Part shown: piece by piece, positions 1-11,101 of the stretch | Numbering within the stretch: the first letter of the stretch is position 1 | Layout of the letters: each line of letters starts with the position of its first letter | Assembly: GCA_963693365.1 (NCBI GenBank) | Contig: CAVNZM010000017.1 | Location: 4,836,001-4,900,000 of the forward strand | DNA: 64,000 nt | Direction: 5' to 3' | From: Amoebidium appalachense | Lineage: Eukaryota; Ichthyosporea | Notes under the pieces: model-generated | Database searches by the model: none | What the model saw: only the letters and a program-made list of their open reading frames with translations | Told to the model about the DNA's origin: nothing | Position numbers and translations under genes: made by a program

Positions 1-56
1 TTTCTCTCTCCTCCTCCCCCCCCCCCCCCCCCCCCCCCCTTTCCCCCTTCTCCGAG

Positions 57-567
57 GCCACCAAACCATCATCCCCCGGCCCCTGGCCACTGGCGGCTCC
101 GCCTGGGCTTTCATCTTTCTTTTTGAGGTGTCTCCCTCTGGGCATGCCTATGTTTGTTCATTAAGCTATGTGGCCATGTGAAGCATTCTTTTAATGCAGG
201 TAGTGGGAACGTGCAGGCAGCGAGTGTAGGCAGTGACGTATAGGTTAGATAGTCGTAGATGCAAGCAGTGAGCCACTCCAAGTTGTGACCGAGTGCAAAT
301 AGTGATTGAGTGCAAATAGTAATAGGTAGAGTGCAAGCAGTGAGCCAGAGTACGTAGTGGTAGAATATAGTGACCGAGTTGAGGCAGGTAGTTGTAGATT
401 GCAAGCCGTGAGCCAGTGCAACTAGTGACCAAGTGCAAGTAGTGGTAAAGTGCAAACAGTGACCATGAGCACGTGCAGGCACGGGAGACGCTCAAGGCCA
501 TGCTTGAGGCGCAGATGAAGAGGAGACATGACATGGCCGAGAAGCTGCAGAGGTGGGTTATAAAGTC

Positions 568-608
<41 letters not shown>

Positions 609-685
609 CTTTTTTTGCCTTTTTTTGTTTAGCTCATCATTTTCTGTCTGTGGTGGTTATTCTTTTGTGTGCGTGCCCGGGCGTG

Positions 686-738
<53 letters not shown>

Positions 739-821
739 ACGCGCGCGCGTACGCGTGTGCGTGTGCATGTGTGGTGGTGGTCATGGTGGTGGTGGTGGTC
801 GTGGTGGTGGTGGTGGTCGGG

Positions 822-864
<43 letters not shown>

Positions 865-1233
865 CAAAGCAAATCCTTCACTGAAAATTGATAGTATAAG
901 CTGCCACTTTGCTGAAGCGGTAACCCCCTTCACCTTCAACTCTCTCCAAAACATACACTTATGTTACCCAGCACCAACATCACACGTACACGTACACATA
1001 CACACACCGTACACGTACACATACACGTACACTACACATTCACGCCTACACCTACACCTGCACCTGCGCGTACACGTACACCTGTCGGATATAGGTGCAC
1101 CAACGCAGTCAACACTGAGCTGCAGGGGTGCCTGAGTGACGTGTTTCCCAAGGTGGACAGTGCGATGGAGGAATACACCAATCAGATGGCGGCGTTGGAG
1201 GCGGAGATGCACCAGATCGATGAGGATTGGTGA
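57..1233 (+). CDS. Mitofusin/Fzo-like GTPase, C-terminal three exons (5' part outside window)
   Basis: Three exons join in phase: 57-127, 479-552 and 1095-1233, ending at TGA 1231-1233. The first follows a long C/T tract and AG and encodes a short hydrophobic stretch ending AWAFIFLFE, which I read as the end of the membrane anchor. The next two encode a charged amphipathic helix (LKAMLEAQMKRRHDMAEKLQ, then CTNAVNTELQGCLSDVFPKV and on to HQIDEDW). From family knowledge, the order hydrophobic anchor, then EKLQ-type helix, then heptad-repeat HR2 is that of the mitofusin C-terminus, which tethers outer mitochondrial membranes during fusion. The GTPase domain would lie upstream of this window. The protein ends earlier than animal mitofusins, losing the last part of HR2. 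Donors are GAG|GTGTCT and AGAG|GTGGGT. The introns contain a minisatellite and poly-T/GT/poly-G runs. The family call is an inference from a short C-terminus; the exon structure is better supported. Confidence 0.55.
184..470 (-). repeat. Degenerate minisatellite, inverted relative of the 8.6-kb array
   Basis: The first intron of the mitofusin-like gene contains repeated blocks such as GTGCAAGCAGTGAGCCA and GTGCAAATAGTGATTGAG. Read on the minus strand these are TGGCTCACTGCTTGCAC and CACTATTTGCACT, the same words as the 34-bp array at 8623-8842, but diverged. Unit length drifts around 30-37 bp. Confidence 0.75.
692..861. repeat. (TG)n followed by GTG repeats and a poly-G run
   Basis: The second intron of the mitofusin-like gene holds a T run (about 571-606), a (TG)n block (about 690-737), GTG-rich sequence and a G run of over 40 bases ending at 861. 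Proteins predicted across it are only Val/Cys or Gly homopolymers and are not genes. Confidence 0.9.
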
Positions 1234-2029
1234 TATTTTCGTATAGTAGTATATCTACCTGTACGTATATCCACACACACACGTACACACACACGGAGGG
1301 ACATGTAGTTTTAAAGTAATTATCTCCGCATGCGTCTTTGGTTTCCTCCCTCTTCCAACCGTTTTCAAAGAGTTTTTGTGTAACTATCAGCTGCTATCAT
1401 CGAATTTCTTGGCTTGAATGAATGTACTGCTGTGTCTAAAGACTTTCACCTATGCTACCAAGTTTTCCATGTTGTTCATAAACTGAGGGATAATATATTA
1501 CCTCATGAATGGTAAAAGTTGTGTGTTTGGTTGTATTTACTGTTGAAGGATGTCCCTGTTGGGCAGATGAGCTGGAACAAAACTAATTAACATTGTATCT
1601 GATTCAGCCAACAATTGCAATGTGATAATAATTTGAACGATATCAACCGAATGTAATTTATATTTTTGTTGTTGCAACTACATTAGCGCATCATATCTGG
1701 GTTATGTACCATAATAATTAAAGTGGCCGTGGTATGTATACGTAATAAAACAAAGTAGTTGTACCAGTACTGGTATATTTTCCTCTAAGGCAACATGCAC
1801 ACCAACATGACAGAGACAACAGGCCTAGGGGAAGTGTGGGCATGGCCGCTTTCAAATTGAACTTTATGCAGCCATATGGCCATGCATGCATGAAAGCTGC
1901 AGGCATATAAACTGTTGAGGCCTAGGACAAGCAAAAACTGTGTGCATGCATATGTGCCAATGGCCAATCTGGTGCCCACCCACCAGTTTGTTTTCATTTA
2001 TCATGTGGCAGTTGACACCAAGAGCAGCA

Positions 2030-2064
<35 letters not shown>

Positions 2065-2242
2065 CTCCCTCCCTAGGCCTTACTCACTCCGGACTTGACA
2101 GTGTAGCACGGCCGCTTGATGTTCAGCTAGCTAAAATTAGTTAGTAGGTCTTCCGGGCTCTTCCACCTCGGTTCCCCGGCCGGGTATGGCAGAGGGACTC
2201 AGGGACGAATTCTTTTTCTTATTCTTTTCTTCTTCTTCTTCT

Positions 2243-2278
<36 letters not shown>

Positions 2279-2300
2279 TGGTGGTGGTGCACGTGGTGGT

Positions 2301-2338
<38 letters not shown>

Positions 2339-3451
2339 TGGTTCGGGGAGGCTTGAAAATTTACCAAGACCATGTATAGACAGATCGCCGAGACAAACGT
2401 TACCAGGAGACAAACCCTTAAGGTCGGACGTTGTTCCGAACTCCTGGGCCGGGCCAATTGTGGTGGCGCCACTGCCAGTGGCCCAGTGCCTGGGGCCGCC
2501 CAATCGAAAACACCACCGTCACTGCCACGGTCCACCATACATTCCTTTTCCACCAAAAACAAGAAACATAAGATGGGAAATCATCATCAAGGAAATAACG
2601 GGGCAGTGTGGAGCCTCTGACAGTCTGTCTGCTGTCTGAGAGGGCTCACAGACACAGGGACCTGGCTGTCAGGGGCTTTGGCCGACTTCCTCATGATCAG
2701 TGCCTTACCGACCATATTCAATGTACACCAATAGATAAGCCTAAACTGCTGAAAAATACATACCTAAGTTCTTCCACCAACACCGTAACGTTTGGTCAAG
2801 TGTGATCAAATTTTTGGTCAACTCACAACTCAAGAGGGCTAGCAGTCTACGAACAGGTTGGTCATGGTTGTAAACCTCAGATAATCATCTCTAACATGCT
2901 GCTTGATTTCTTAGGGTGCCAACATATGTAGCCGGCATCACCCGCGAAAAGTTGGTCCGCCAGTTGCCAGCGCCGCAGCTACTCCGGTCCCTTGACGCCT
3001 TGACACTTTTGACCGAGCGCGTAATGCCGCGCATGGCGCCACGCATGCCGCGAGTCAGCTGGGCTAGCTAGGCCGAGGCGCTGCTCTGTCACTCTGTTGC
3101 AGAGAATGGGAAAAATGCGAAAATCCCTGTGGAATTTCGGTTTGTGATTGAATAGCGCATACCTGGGCGGTTACTCAGGGACCGTCAGAAAGTCCGACAA
3201 ATTTTGATTCAGCCGCCGCAGAAGAAGAAAAGCAAGGCCTCTGTGTACTGTACGTAGCCTAGATTTGGAGGGGGGGGGGGGGGGGGGGGGAAACATTACA
3301 TATTACTTGACGCTAGCAAATATTACATAATACTTGACGCTAGCATTCACCGTGGAGCATCAATGACTCGCTATACGAATCATCAATAGTAGCCAATAAG
3401 TTTATTAATTTGGCGCTCTGATTGGACGGTAATAAAGCCCATCCTTCTGAG
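1234..3451. other. Intergenic region, no convincing gene
   Basis: This is mostly unique AT-balanced DNA after the mitofusin stop, with a candidate polyadenylation signal AATAAA near 1744. It also holds a C run near 2031-2060, a T run then G run at about 2247-2338, and a G run near 3271-3290. One possible isolated exon (2915-3071) is listed separately. Nothing else looks coding. Confidence 0.6.
2915..3071 (+). other. Possible isolated terminal exon
   Basis: A pyrimidine-rich TTTCTTAG acceptor is followed by an open frame of 51 codons starting at 2916 (VPTYVAGITREKLVRQLPAP and on) and ending in TAG at 3069-3071. Base use is GC-rich and balanced like the real exons in the window, unlike its surroundings. 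No partner exon was found upstream before the mitofusin stop, and the family is not recognised. It may be a fossil exon or chance. Confidence 0.2.
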
Positions 3452-3459
3452 TTGGTATT

Positions 3460-3612
3460 AGGGGTGTCATATACTACGATGGCGCTCATTGTTGCCTAGC
3501 ATGTACATATGTCACTGGCTGCATTTGGTTGGCTGCGCTGGAAAACGCAGTAGGCCGTCGAATGTGGCTGGGCCTCCGGCAGTGTCCACGCAATAAAAAG
3601 TGTGTAAACCCC
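3460..3612 (+). mobile_element. hAT-like MITE, copy 1, with 8-bp target site duplication
   Basis: A 153-bp element starts AGGGGTGTCATATACTACG and ends GTGTGTAAACCCC. It is flanked by a perfect 8-bp direct repeat TTGGTATT at 3452-3459 and 3613-3620. The ends are weakly inverted (GGGGTGT against GGGGTTT read inward). A near-identical second copy lies at 33920-34063. An 8-bp duplication with short ends starting (C/T)AGGG is characteristic of hAT-superfamily elements; there is no room for a transposase, so it would be non-autonomous. The superfamily is inferred; the duplication and second copy are seen directly. Confidence 0.75.
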
Positions 3613-3941
3613 TTGGTATTGTTACAACCCTTTGTAGCTGTCACTAACCCCCTAAGCTGTGTCTGGGCCACACGTGCGCTCATTGGTTGTTTTGTTTTGG
3701 CCACGCCAAATTTGGCAAAATGCCCCCACGCATTCCATTCCGGAGAAAAATCAAAATACTCAAGCCTTCCGGCGCTGCTACGGAGATAATCTCGGACCCA
3801 AAACTCGAACAGTTGGTGCATAGTAGTATAGTTTATATACTGTTACGAAGCTCTAAGGAATCTTTTTGTGCAATATAAATGGCTCTGCAAGCTCTTGTAT
3901 GGTCATTAGAGTATGTACATGGGATGAATTGTGAAATGTGA

Positions 3942-3972
3942 ACCCGGGGACGCCGGTTCATCATCCCCGGGT
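3942..3972. other. Short GC-rich hairpin
   Basis: ACCCGGGGA (3942-3950) and TCCCCGGGT (3964-3972) form a perfect 9-bp stem with a 13-base loop. It sits in intergenic DNA, with no evident gene attached. Confidence 0.6.
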
Positions 3973-4020
3973 CAGATCCCCCCACACTTTCAGCTACGGG
4001 GCGTATTCTCTGTGAGTGGC

Positions 4021-4336
4021 CACATTTTCGTTGGTTTGATGACATGTTAACACCTGACAGTGTACAACACCAATACATACCCAAGAAGCACCAATAGCCA
4101 AGGTATCAATAACATCCCGAATAACATTTCTAAGAAGAAGGAAAAAAACACTATGGAACATAAAAGCAAACATATTCACACATTTTCGTTGGTTTGATGA
4201 AATGTTAACACCTGAGAGTGTACAACACCAATACATACCCAAGAAGCACCAATAGCCAAGGTATCAAGAACATCCCGATTAATATTTCTAAAAAGAAGAA
4301 AAAAAAACAATATGGAACACAAAAGCCAACATATTC
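4021..4336. repeat. Tandem duplication, 2 x 158 bp
   Basis: The segment beginning CACATTTTCGTTGGTTTGAT at 4021 is repeated from 4179 with few substitutions. Both copies run through ACCAATACATACCCAAGAAG, an AAGAAG/poly-A stretch and a CATATTC end. Both copies are non-coding. The low divergence suggests a fairly recent event. Confidence 0.93.
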
Positions 4337-4677
4337 ATAATACACGTGAATGTAACAGTGTATTGTCATGACTACACGTGTTCAAATAACGTTTTGATCA
4401 CTGAGTGACCACGCAATTAGGCATGTATGGAAAATTTACTGTAAGAACTTTTTTCCTTTAAGAGGGCATCAAATATTTTCAAAGCGGAACTTTTTTGGGC
4501 TTCGAGCTCACTAGTGCTCACTGTGACTGTCGAATAATTATGAAGAGCTTTTGGAGTTGTTTTGAGCCCCCAAAATCAGGGGTAGTTAGGGGGACACTTT
4601 TCGCCCGTGCTGATAAAGTCATCCAATCAGTGACTGTACCCAAAAATTCCTTAGATCTAAGGAATGCACTTCAAAGA

Positions 4678-4685
4678 CTATATAA
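4678..4685 (+). promoter_or_regulatory. Candidate TATA box of the chitinase gene
   Basis: TATATAAA lies about 110 bases upstream of the chosen chitinase ATG (4795), in a non-repetitive stretch. The distance leaves room for an 80-base leader. Only sequence resemblance supports it. Confidence 0.5.
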
Positions 4686-4794
4686 ATCCCCAACATCCAC
4701 ACTCCTAGGACGTAAACAAGCAAGAAGCTTCAAGCATCAACTACAATTTTTGGATCCTCTTCCAAGTCAGCTACAACTTCAAATCCAACTCAAA

Positions 4795-7200
4795 ATGCAC
4801 GCATTCTTGGCGCTTGTAGCTACCGCGGCCGCCCTTTCGAGCGCCAAAGCCCAAAGCTGCATCGCAGAATATGGCCAGTGCGGTGGCCAGGGTTTTGTCA
4901 CCAACCAAGCATGCTGCGATGGAATGGTGTGTGAAGGCACCGAGTGGTGGCAGTCGTGCAAGAAGGGAGCAAACACAGTCACCACGTCGGCCATCCAAAC
5001 AACTACAACTACAACTACAAGTAGGACTACCACTACTACGGTTGTACCCACCACCACAACGGTAAAGCCCTCCACCACCACAACTGCAGTAAAGCCCCCC
5101 CCCCCTCCCCCCACCACCCGCACATCGACCACCACAACCACAACACGGCCCCCTTCGACCACCGGTACCACCACAAGTACAAAGCCGTCAACAGCTACGA
5201 CCACAACGAACACCCCATCGGTATGTGTTTCGCTTTCGGCATTGTGATTTTTAATTTTTTTCCTACACCTTGATAACTTACGCCGTGATCACGGCATGTT
5301 TGTTTTCGTGCATGACTTGAACAATGTATACTCTCAGCACATGTTGCACATTTGCTAATATCCTACGTATACGGCACAGATAATATATGCTTCCATTTGC
5401 TTCAGCTTTAGGGGTATTCGTTAAGAAGTCGAATAAGTTATATATGTAATAATAGCTAACCATCCTCTTTGTTCCACAGTCCACATGCCCCCGTCGGACC
5501 AGCCGGCCACCAGCAACCCAACCCTTCTGGACCGCATCAAGTTCCAAACACGCACCCTGCCAGGCACTCCCACCATCAACCTGGCAAACCCCGCAAACAA
5601 CCCTGCAAACGTGCAGCGTGTGATGCGCATTCTACCCGAGTCTTCTTTCAACTATCTGTTCCCCCGCCGCAATGAGGTCTACACGTACCTTGGACTGCTC
5701 AAGGTGGTGGCCAAGTGGCCGGCGTTCTGTGACGATGCATTCGATGGCACCAAGAAGGATGAGGTCTGCAGAAAGGAGCTGGCTTCGACTTTTGCAGATT
5801 TTGTTCGGGTGAGTCAACATTAAGGTCTTGTACAGGCTATCATGATGTAATAAGGTGAGCTGTGTTTTATTTCCTTCTTTCTATTCCTTTTTTCCCCCTG
5901 TTTGCCTTCCTTTTGAAAATCCTTTTTTCTCTCTCCAACGTTTGTTTTGCATAAATGCAGGTCACTGCTCGGAGTTAGATATGGAGATACAAAATATCAG
6001 AGTATCTATAACATATATATTTAATAAGAATTCCCCCTTTTTTCAACAGGAGACGGGAGAAAACTCGCCGTACACGGAGCAGACCATGGGCTTTGCGCTG
6101 TGACGGCAGGGCCTCTTCTTTGTCCGCGAGGTCAACCAGGCGCCGTACCGGGACCAGTGTGACGACAGCACGTGGTGGGCCAAATACTACCCATGCAGTC
6201 CCAGCGGCCTCTACTACGGCCGGGGGGCCAAGCAGCTCACGTACGTACATGTACAACTATGGGCCCTTCTCCGACATTGTGTTTGGCGACAGGACCGTGC
6301 TGCTGAACAACCCCGACCTCGTGGCCACCGACGGCTTCCTGGCCTTTGCCTCCGCCATTTGGTTCGGAATGACACCCCAGGTAACCAACCCCCCCCCCCC
6401 CCCCCTCCCCCCCTCCTCCTCCCCCCAACACACACACACACACAAAACACCCAAAAAAAGGTCCACCCCGGCACAATTACTGTTCAGTTATAGAAAAGGA
6501 AAACCACACATATTGAACGGAAAGAAGGGGGGGAAAAAAACAAAATATCCTATCCACCTGCCACCTGCTCACACCCAACCATCGGCAGTCGCCCAAGCCC
6601 AGCATGCACGACATCAACAGCGGCTGGTACCGGCCGGGGGCCGTCGAGGCCTCCCTCAACATCAGCGCTGGGTTTGGGGCCACCGTCAACGTCATCAATG
6701 GGGGACTGGAGTGCGGCAAGGGGGGCCCAGCAGAGAAAACACAGGTGCAGACCAGAACCGCTGCCTACCGAAATTTCGCCGCATACCTAAACGTGAGCTA
6801 CAGCGAGGCCGAGCTTGGCTGCCGTAACATGGGCGCATTCCCGGCCAATGGCGTGGCTGCGCTGGACCTCTACTGGTATGTGCCCTTGCACTGTGTGATT
6901 CGAATGTACAGATTGTTTCTTTGTTTTTGGGTGGAGGTGGGCGGGAGGGGGGTGGGGGGGGGGGAAGGGGGTGGAGGGGAGGGGAAGGGGGTCATAATTT
7001 ATCGCTAAGTTGGAGGGAGTAGAAGCAGAGGATTCGAATTCGATTCGGAATGAGGGATGGGGCACGGCCATCTAGGGTGTTTCTAGATGGCCGTGGGGAT
7101 GGGGGTAGGTGGATGAGTTATGAGGAATGGGGACAGCAGGCACGTGTCATATACATTGTGATAAACATGTTTTGCTGCGGAATCCCCCCCCCCCCCCTTC

Positions 7201-7252
<52 letters not shown>

Positions 7253-7653
7253 AGATACATACACACACACACACACACACGAATCCCCTCCCCTCCCCCC
7301 TCCCTTCCCCCAATACCGTACTCGGAGAGAGAGAGAGATGCACACACACTCGAGCCCCCCCCACCCCCCCCCCCCCCCACCCCATCCCCCCCCCCCCCCC
7401 CCCCCCCCGCCCCAAACATACAATGCACCCCACAGCCATATTCCCACTCACCCACTGCTCAAACCACACCCCATATAAGGCTACGAACGAGCTCTAATCA
7501 TTGGCCTATTCATTCCGCAGGGACCGCGCTTGGGACTGGCAGGCGTGCCGCTGCAAGCAGGTGACCTACCAGACGCCCTTTAACATGCTCAGCCCCAGTC
7601 TGGGCTACAACGAGTGCACCTGCCACTTCTTTTTCGTCAACTGCAAGGCGTGA
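4795..7653 (+). pseudogene. Secreted GH19 chitinase with N-terminal CBM1 domain, probably inactivated
   Basis: Exons: 4795-5220 (or a shorter first exon), 5480-5808, 6050-6380, 6589-6875, 7521-7653. Exon 1 encodes a signal peptide (MHAFLALVATAAALSSAKAQ), a CBM1-like module with four or more cysteines (YGQCGGQG ... CCDGMVC ... WWQSCK), and a Thr/Pro linker. Later exons match GH19 well: ETGENSPYTEQ (catalytic Glu region), YYGRGAKQLT, NPDLVATD, IWFGMTPQ, NVINGGLECG, then a Cys-rich tail NECTCHFFF. GH19 enzymes hydrolyse chitin by inversion; CBM1 would bind polysaccharide outside the cell. Breaks: TGA at 6101-6103 where relatives have Trp, directly between the catalytic exon halves; a GTAC duplication at 6241-6248 shifts the frame before NYGPF. 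The exon 1/2 junction is out of phase with the best donor (CG|GTATGT at 5221) but in phase with weaker donors at 5165 or 5177, and the bases joining exon 2 to the ETG exon are unclear. Assembly error is the alternative to a pseudogene. Confidence 0.8.
6381..7520. repeat. Low-complexity introns of the chitinase gene
   Basis: The intron at 6381-6588 starts with a C run and CA repeats. The intron at 6876-7520 has a G-rich 5' part (about 6941-6990) and C runs with (CA)n and GA in its 3' part (about 7186-7410). G-rich then C-rich halves could pair in the transcript. Exon 6589-6875 lies between them. Confidence 0.85.
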
Positions 7654-8446
7654 AGACAAAACTTCCATATAAGAAAATGGTTAAAGGAGGAAGCGGTGTG
7701 TTCGTATGAGAATTAACGGAACTTAGGTGTGGGGTAAGTTTGATTCCAAAGTTAGGAGCTCCGATTGATGGGAAAAAAACGTAGTGACCGGCATTTACTA
7801 ATTAAAGAAAATGCTAGTGATGTACCTACTGGTGCTTATTTTAGTGTCACGTATGTTGAACAACTAAGGACATTACTCTTAAGCGATAACAATTTCAGCA
7901 AAGCGAGTTGTAATGATAGTTAGTAGAAGCCAAAATTTTGGTGCTTAGTAACTATCAATACGATAGGATGGTTCTGTGACTCAATCTGCCATTCTTACTG
8001 CAGGAATTTCACAATTCTAAGCTTTTTTTTTTTTTTTTTTTGAGAAGTTCCTCTCAATTTAGATGCCGCATATGATAGCATATATAAAGCGTGTGAATTT
8101 CTGGTGCAGAATGCGCAAGTTACCAATTTGAACTTGGGATAATGGCCGCTCGGCTAATTAGTGTTGTTCATGAATACAAATAAACACACAAGCCAATGAA
8201 AAAGCATTGACGATTTCCCGAAAAAGAGGACCAACTCAAGTTATATTTTACGAATGATAAAAGCCGATTTTTTTCGTTACACATTAGTAAGAAATGTAGT
8301 GCTGTGACAGTAACGTGATACTGTGTGGTCTTGAAACCACAGCATGAAAACACACACACATAGACACACGCGCACCCACACAAACACACACACGTGCGCA
8401 CATGCGCGCACGCGCGCCCACGTGCGCACGTGTGCGCACGCGCGCG

Positions 8447-8532
<86 letters not shown>

Positions 8533-8622
8533 CACCGACCGTCTACACGCACGTACACATACACGGAGGCACATGCGTAGCTTTCCGTGTTTTCTCCGAA
8601 TCCCTAACACAACCGTACGGCC
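7654..8622. other. Intergenic region downstream of the chitinase
   Basis: AT-rich unique sequence runs to about 8340, with a T run near 8023-8041 and AATAAA near 8177. A dense CA/CG block follows (about 8350-8535, (CA)n core 8455-8525). No exon-like frame was seen. Confidence 0.7.
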
Positions 8623-8842
8623 TGCACTCTACCACTATTTGCACTGGGTCACTGCTTGCACACTACCACTATTTGCACTGGGTCACTGCTTGCACTCTAC
8701 CACTATTTGCACTGGGTCACTGCTTGCACTCTACCACTATTTGCACTGGGTCACTGCTTGCACTCTACCACTATTTGCATTGGGTCACTGCTTGCACTCG
8801 ACCACTATTTGCACCGGGTCACTGCTTGCACTCTACCTATGT
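8623..8842 (+). repeat. 34-bp minisatellite, six full copies plus a partial
   Basis: Units start at 8623, 8657, 8691, 8725, 8759, 8793 and 8827 (partial), with the words TGCACTCTACCACTATTTGC then ACTGGGTCACTGCT. Copies differ by only a few bases. The 34-bp unit leaves frames open through the array, but the product (repeats of FALGHCLHSTTIC) has no gene-like context. Confidence 0.95.
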
Positions 8843-9128
8843 GCAACCCGAAGCTTCCGCACACCCATGTCTTGTATTCCATGCACACACTCATAAGGGA
8901 GGGAGGCAGGAGGGAGAGAGGGAGGGAGGGAGGGAGGGAAGGAGATAGGGAGGGAGGGAGAGATGGAGAGCGCGAGCGAGGGAGAAAGAGCAAAACTTGA
9001 GTGGGGCGAGATCTAGGGCCCAAGGTGGGGGGAGGGGGGGGGGGGGGGGGAGGGGGGGGATGGGGTGGGCGGGGGAAAGACCGGGACTGAGGGAAAGGGG
9101 TTGTGGTTGTTGTTGTTTGGAGGGCGGT

Positions 9129-9166
<38 letters not shown>

Positions 9167-9550
9167 AATACTTAATGGGGGTGATACTTGTTTTGAGGGC
9201 TGTTAAGTTTTAAGGAGAATTGCAGTGCTCAAGATGGTAACTTGTGTGTATGAATGTTGTCAAAAAAAAAGGAAAACAAGGAAGCATGAGAGCGGAAGAA
9301 GAAAGGGGAGGGGGGGGAGGGGGGGGGGGGGGGGGGGGGGGATTCAAAGAACTCAATCTGGGAGCGAGATATCGAAACTTTGATAACAATTAAGGTTCGT
9401 GATAGTAAAATACAGGGAGCCGAGTCACCATGTCGGGGGAGGGACTAGACTCTTCATCTTCCTCGCCCGGAGGGTAATTTATCTTCTATCAGACCCCCCC
9501 CCCCCCCCCCCCCCCCCTCTCCCCCCCCCCTCCCATTGGCCGCTACCCCG

Positions 9551-9590
<40 letters not shown>

Positions 9591-9992
9591 TCTCCCCTCC
9601 TCTTCTCCCTTCCTCCCTTCCTCCCTCCCCCGCCCCCTGTCTCGTTGGATCCTCAGTGGGATGTAGCCGTGGGTTTTTTTTTTTTTTTTTTTGGGGGGGG
9701 GGGGGGGGGGAGGGGGGGGGGGGGGGGGGTGAGGGAAAGGGGGGGGGGGGGGAAGGAGGGGGGGGATGGTAAGGGGAGGAGCCCCTTCCCCCCCTCACTC
9801 ACTCACTCACCCCCACCTCCCCTCCCCCCACACCCAACTTGGGCCCCCCCTCCTCCTCCCCGCCGCTCCCTTTCCCCCTCCCCTCCCTTCCTCCCCCCCA
9901 CCCCGCCTCTTATCCAACGTTTCGGAAAGGAAAGAAAGTGGATAGGGGGGGTGAGGAGGGGGGGGGGGGGGTCCATCTCTCTTCTTCTCCCG

Positions 9993-10025
<33 letters not shown>

Positions 10026-10211
10026 GTTCTCTACAGAGCTCTCTGTGTGTGTGTATATGTGGCGTGTGCGCGTGTGTGATGTTGGTGGTGGTGGTGGTGG
10101 GTGAGTGGGTGGGCGCACAGGGTCGGACCAGGGGGGGGGGCTAAGAATTTGTTACTGTATGTGTCAAAATACGTCGAATTCGAACACGACGGCCATCACC
10201 CTGCAATATGT

Positions 10212-10245
<34 letters not shown>

Positions 10246-10349
10246 CCCCAAGGAGTATGCATTACATATGTACCCTCTGCGCGGGTGTGTGGGTGTGTGC
10301 GTGTGTGGGTGGAGGGAGGGAGGGAGGGGGGGGGGGAGGGGGGAGGGGG

Positions 10350-10428
<79 letters not shown>

Positions 10429-11070
10429 CGGGAGAGGAAGGGGGGGAGATATTTCTTCAATGCACCGTAATGATGTGGGCTCGCGACAATATTCCATTAA
10501 TTCGGTTCATATACTCATCAATAGCTAGAGATTTCAGGCCCGCTGAAAAAACAAAAAGAAAAGATTTCAGACCCGCTGAAAACAAAAACAAAAAGTAAAA
10601 TTTACGCCCGTCTTTCCACTAATTTATATAAAATTAAAAGAAAGGAGGAAAAGAGAACAAAAAAATAGTTGCAACGGTTATATATCCAGTCGAACTTCTA
10701 TCGATCGTTCCGGATTTTTTTAACAAATAGACTTATGTAAACAACACACGAGCATACAGTCACATACTCCTTCCGTTACTATTTGAAAGCAACTTCATTG
10801 CCGTTAAAATTTATCTTTATAAATTTAATACACAAGTGCATAAAATGGATATGTTAAATCAATGCAACATACAAACACACCATAAACAGAAATCGATTTA
10901 ACCGTTCACATGATGTCGGCTGGCGACACTAAATTTGGTGCATTTCCGGGTTAACCCATACTCTGCTAGTTGTTAGGTTAACACATTACGTGTATGTACT
11001 ATGCACTACAGCTTAGGTTCTGACTTTCTTCACCATTTTTTCCATATAATATCCTTATCCATTTCAATCC

Positions 11071-11101
<31 letters not shown>

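Noticed and set aside
553-891. Long open frames of poly-Phe, Cys-Val, Gly or Trp across repeats (and dozens like them, for example 7083-7469, 15648-16028, 35035-35739, 42836-43183)
   Set aside because: They are translations of homopolymers and dinucleotide repeats, open in several frames and both strands, with no gene context.
2137-2562. Minus-strand open frame of 141 codons
   Set aside because: Most of it runs through poly-A/poly-C (Lys and Pro runs). The remainder has no recognised motif or splice context.
6101-6103. TGA read as tryptophan (alternative genetic code)
   Set aside because: TGA is the terminal stop of the mitofusin-like, chitinase and AASDH genes, and Trp elsewhere is TGG. 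A nonsense mutation or error is simpler.
8623-8842. Regular 34-bp repeats resembling a CRISPR array
   Set aside because: Units are contiguous with no variable spacers, and the window is eukaryotic. It is a minisatellite.
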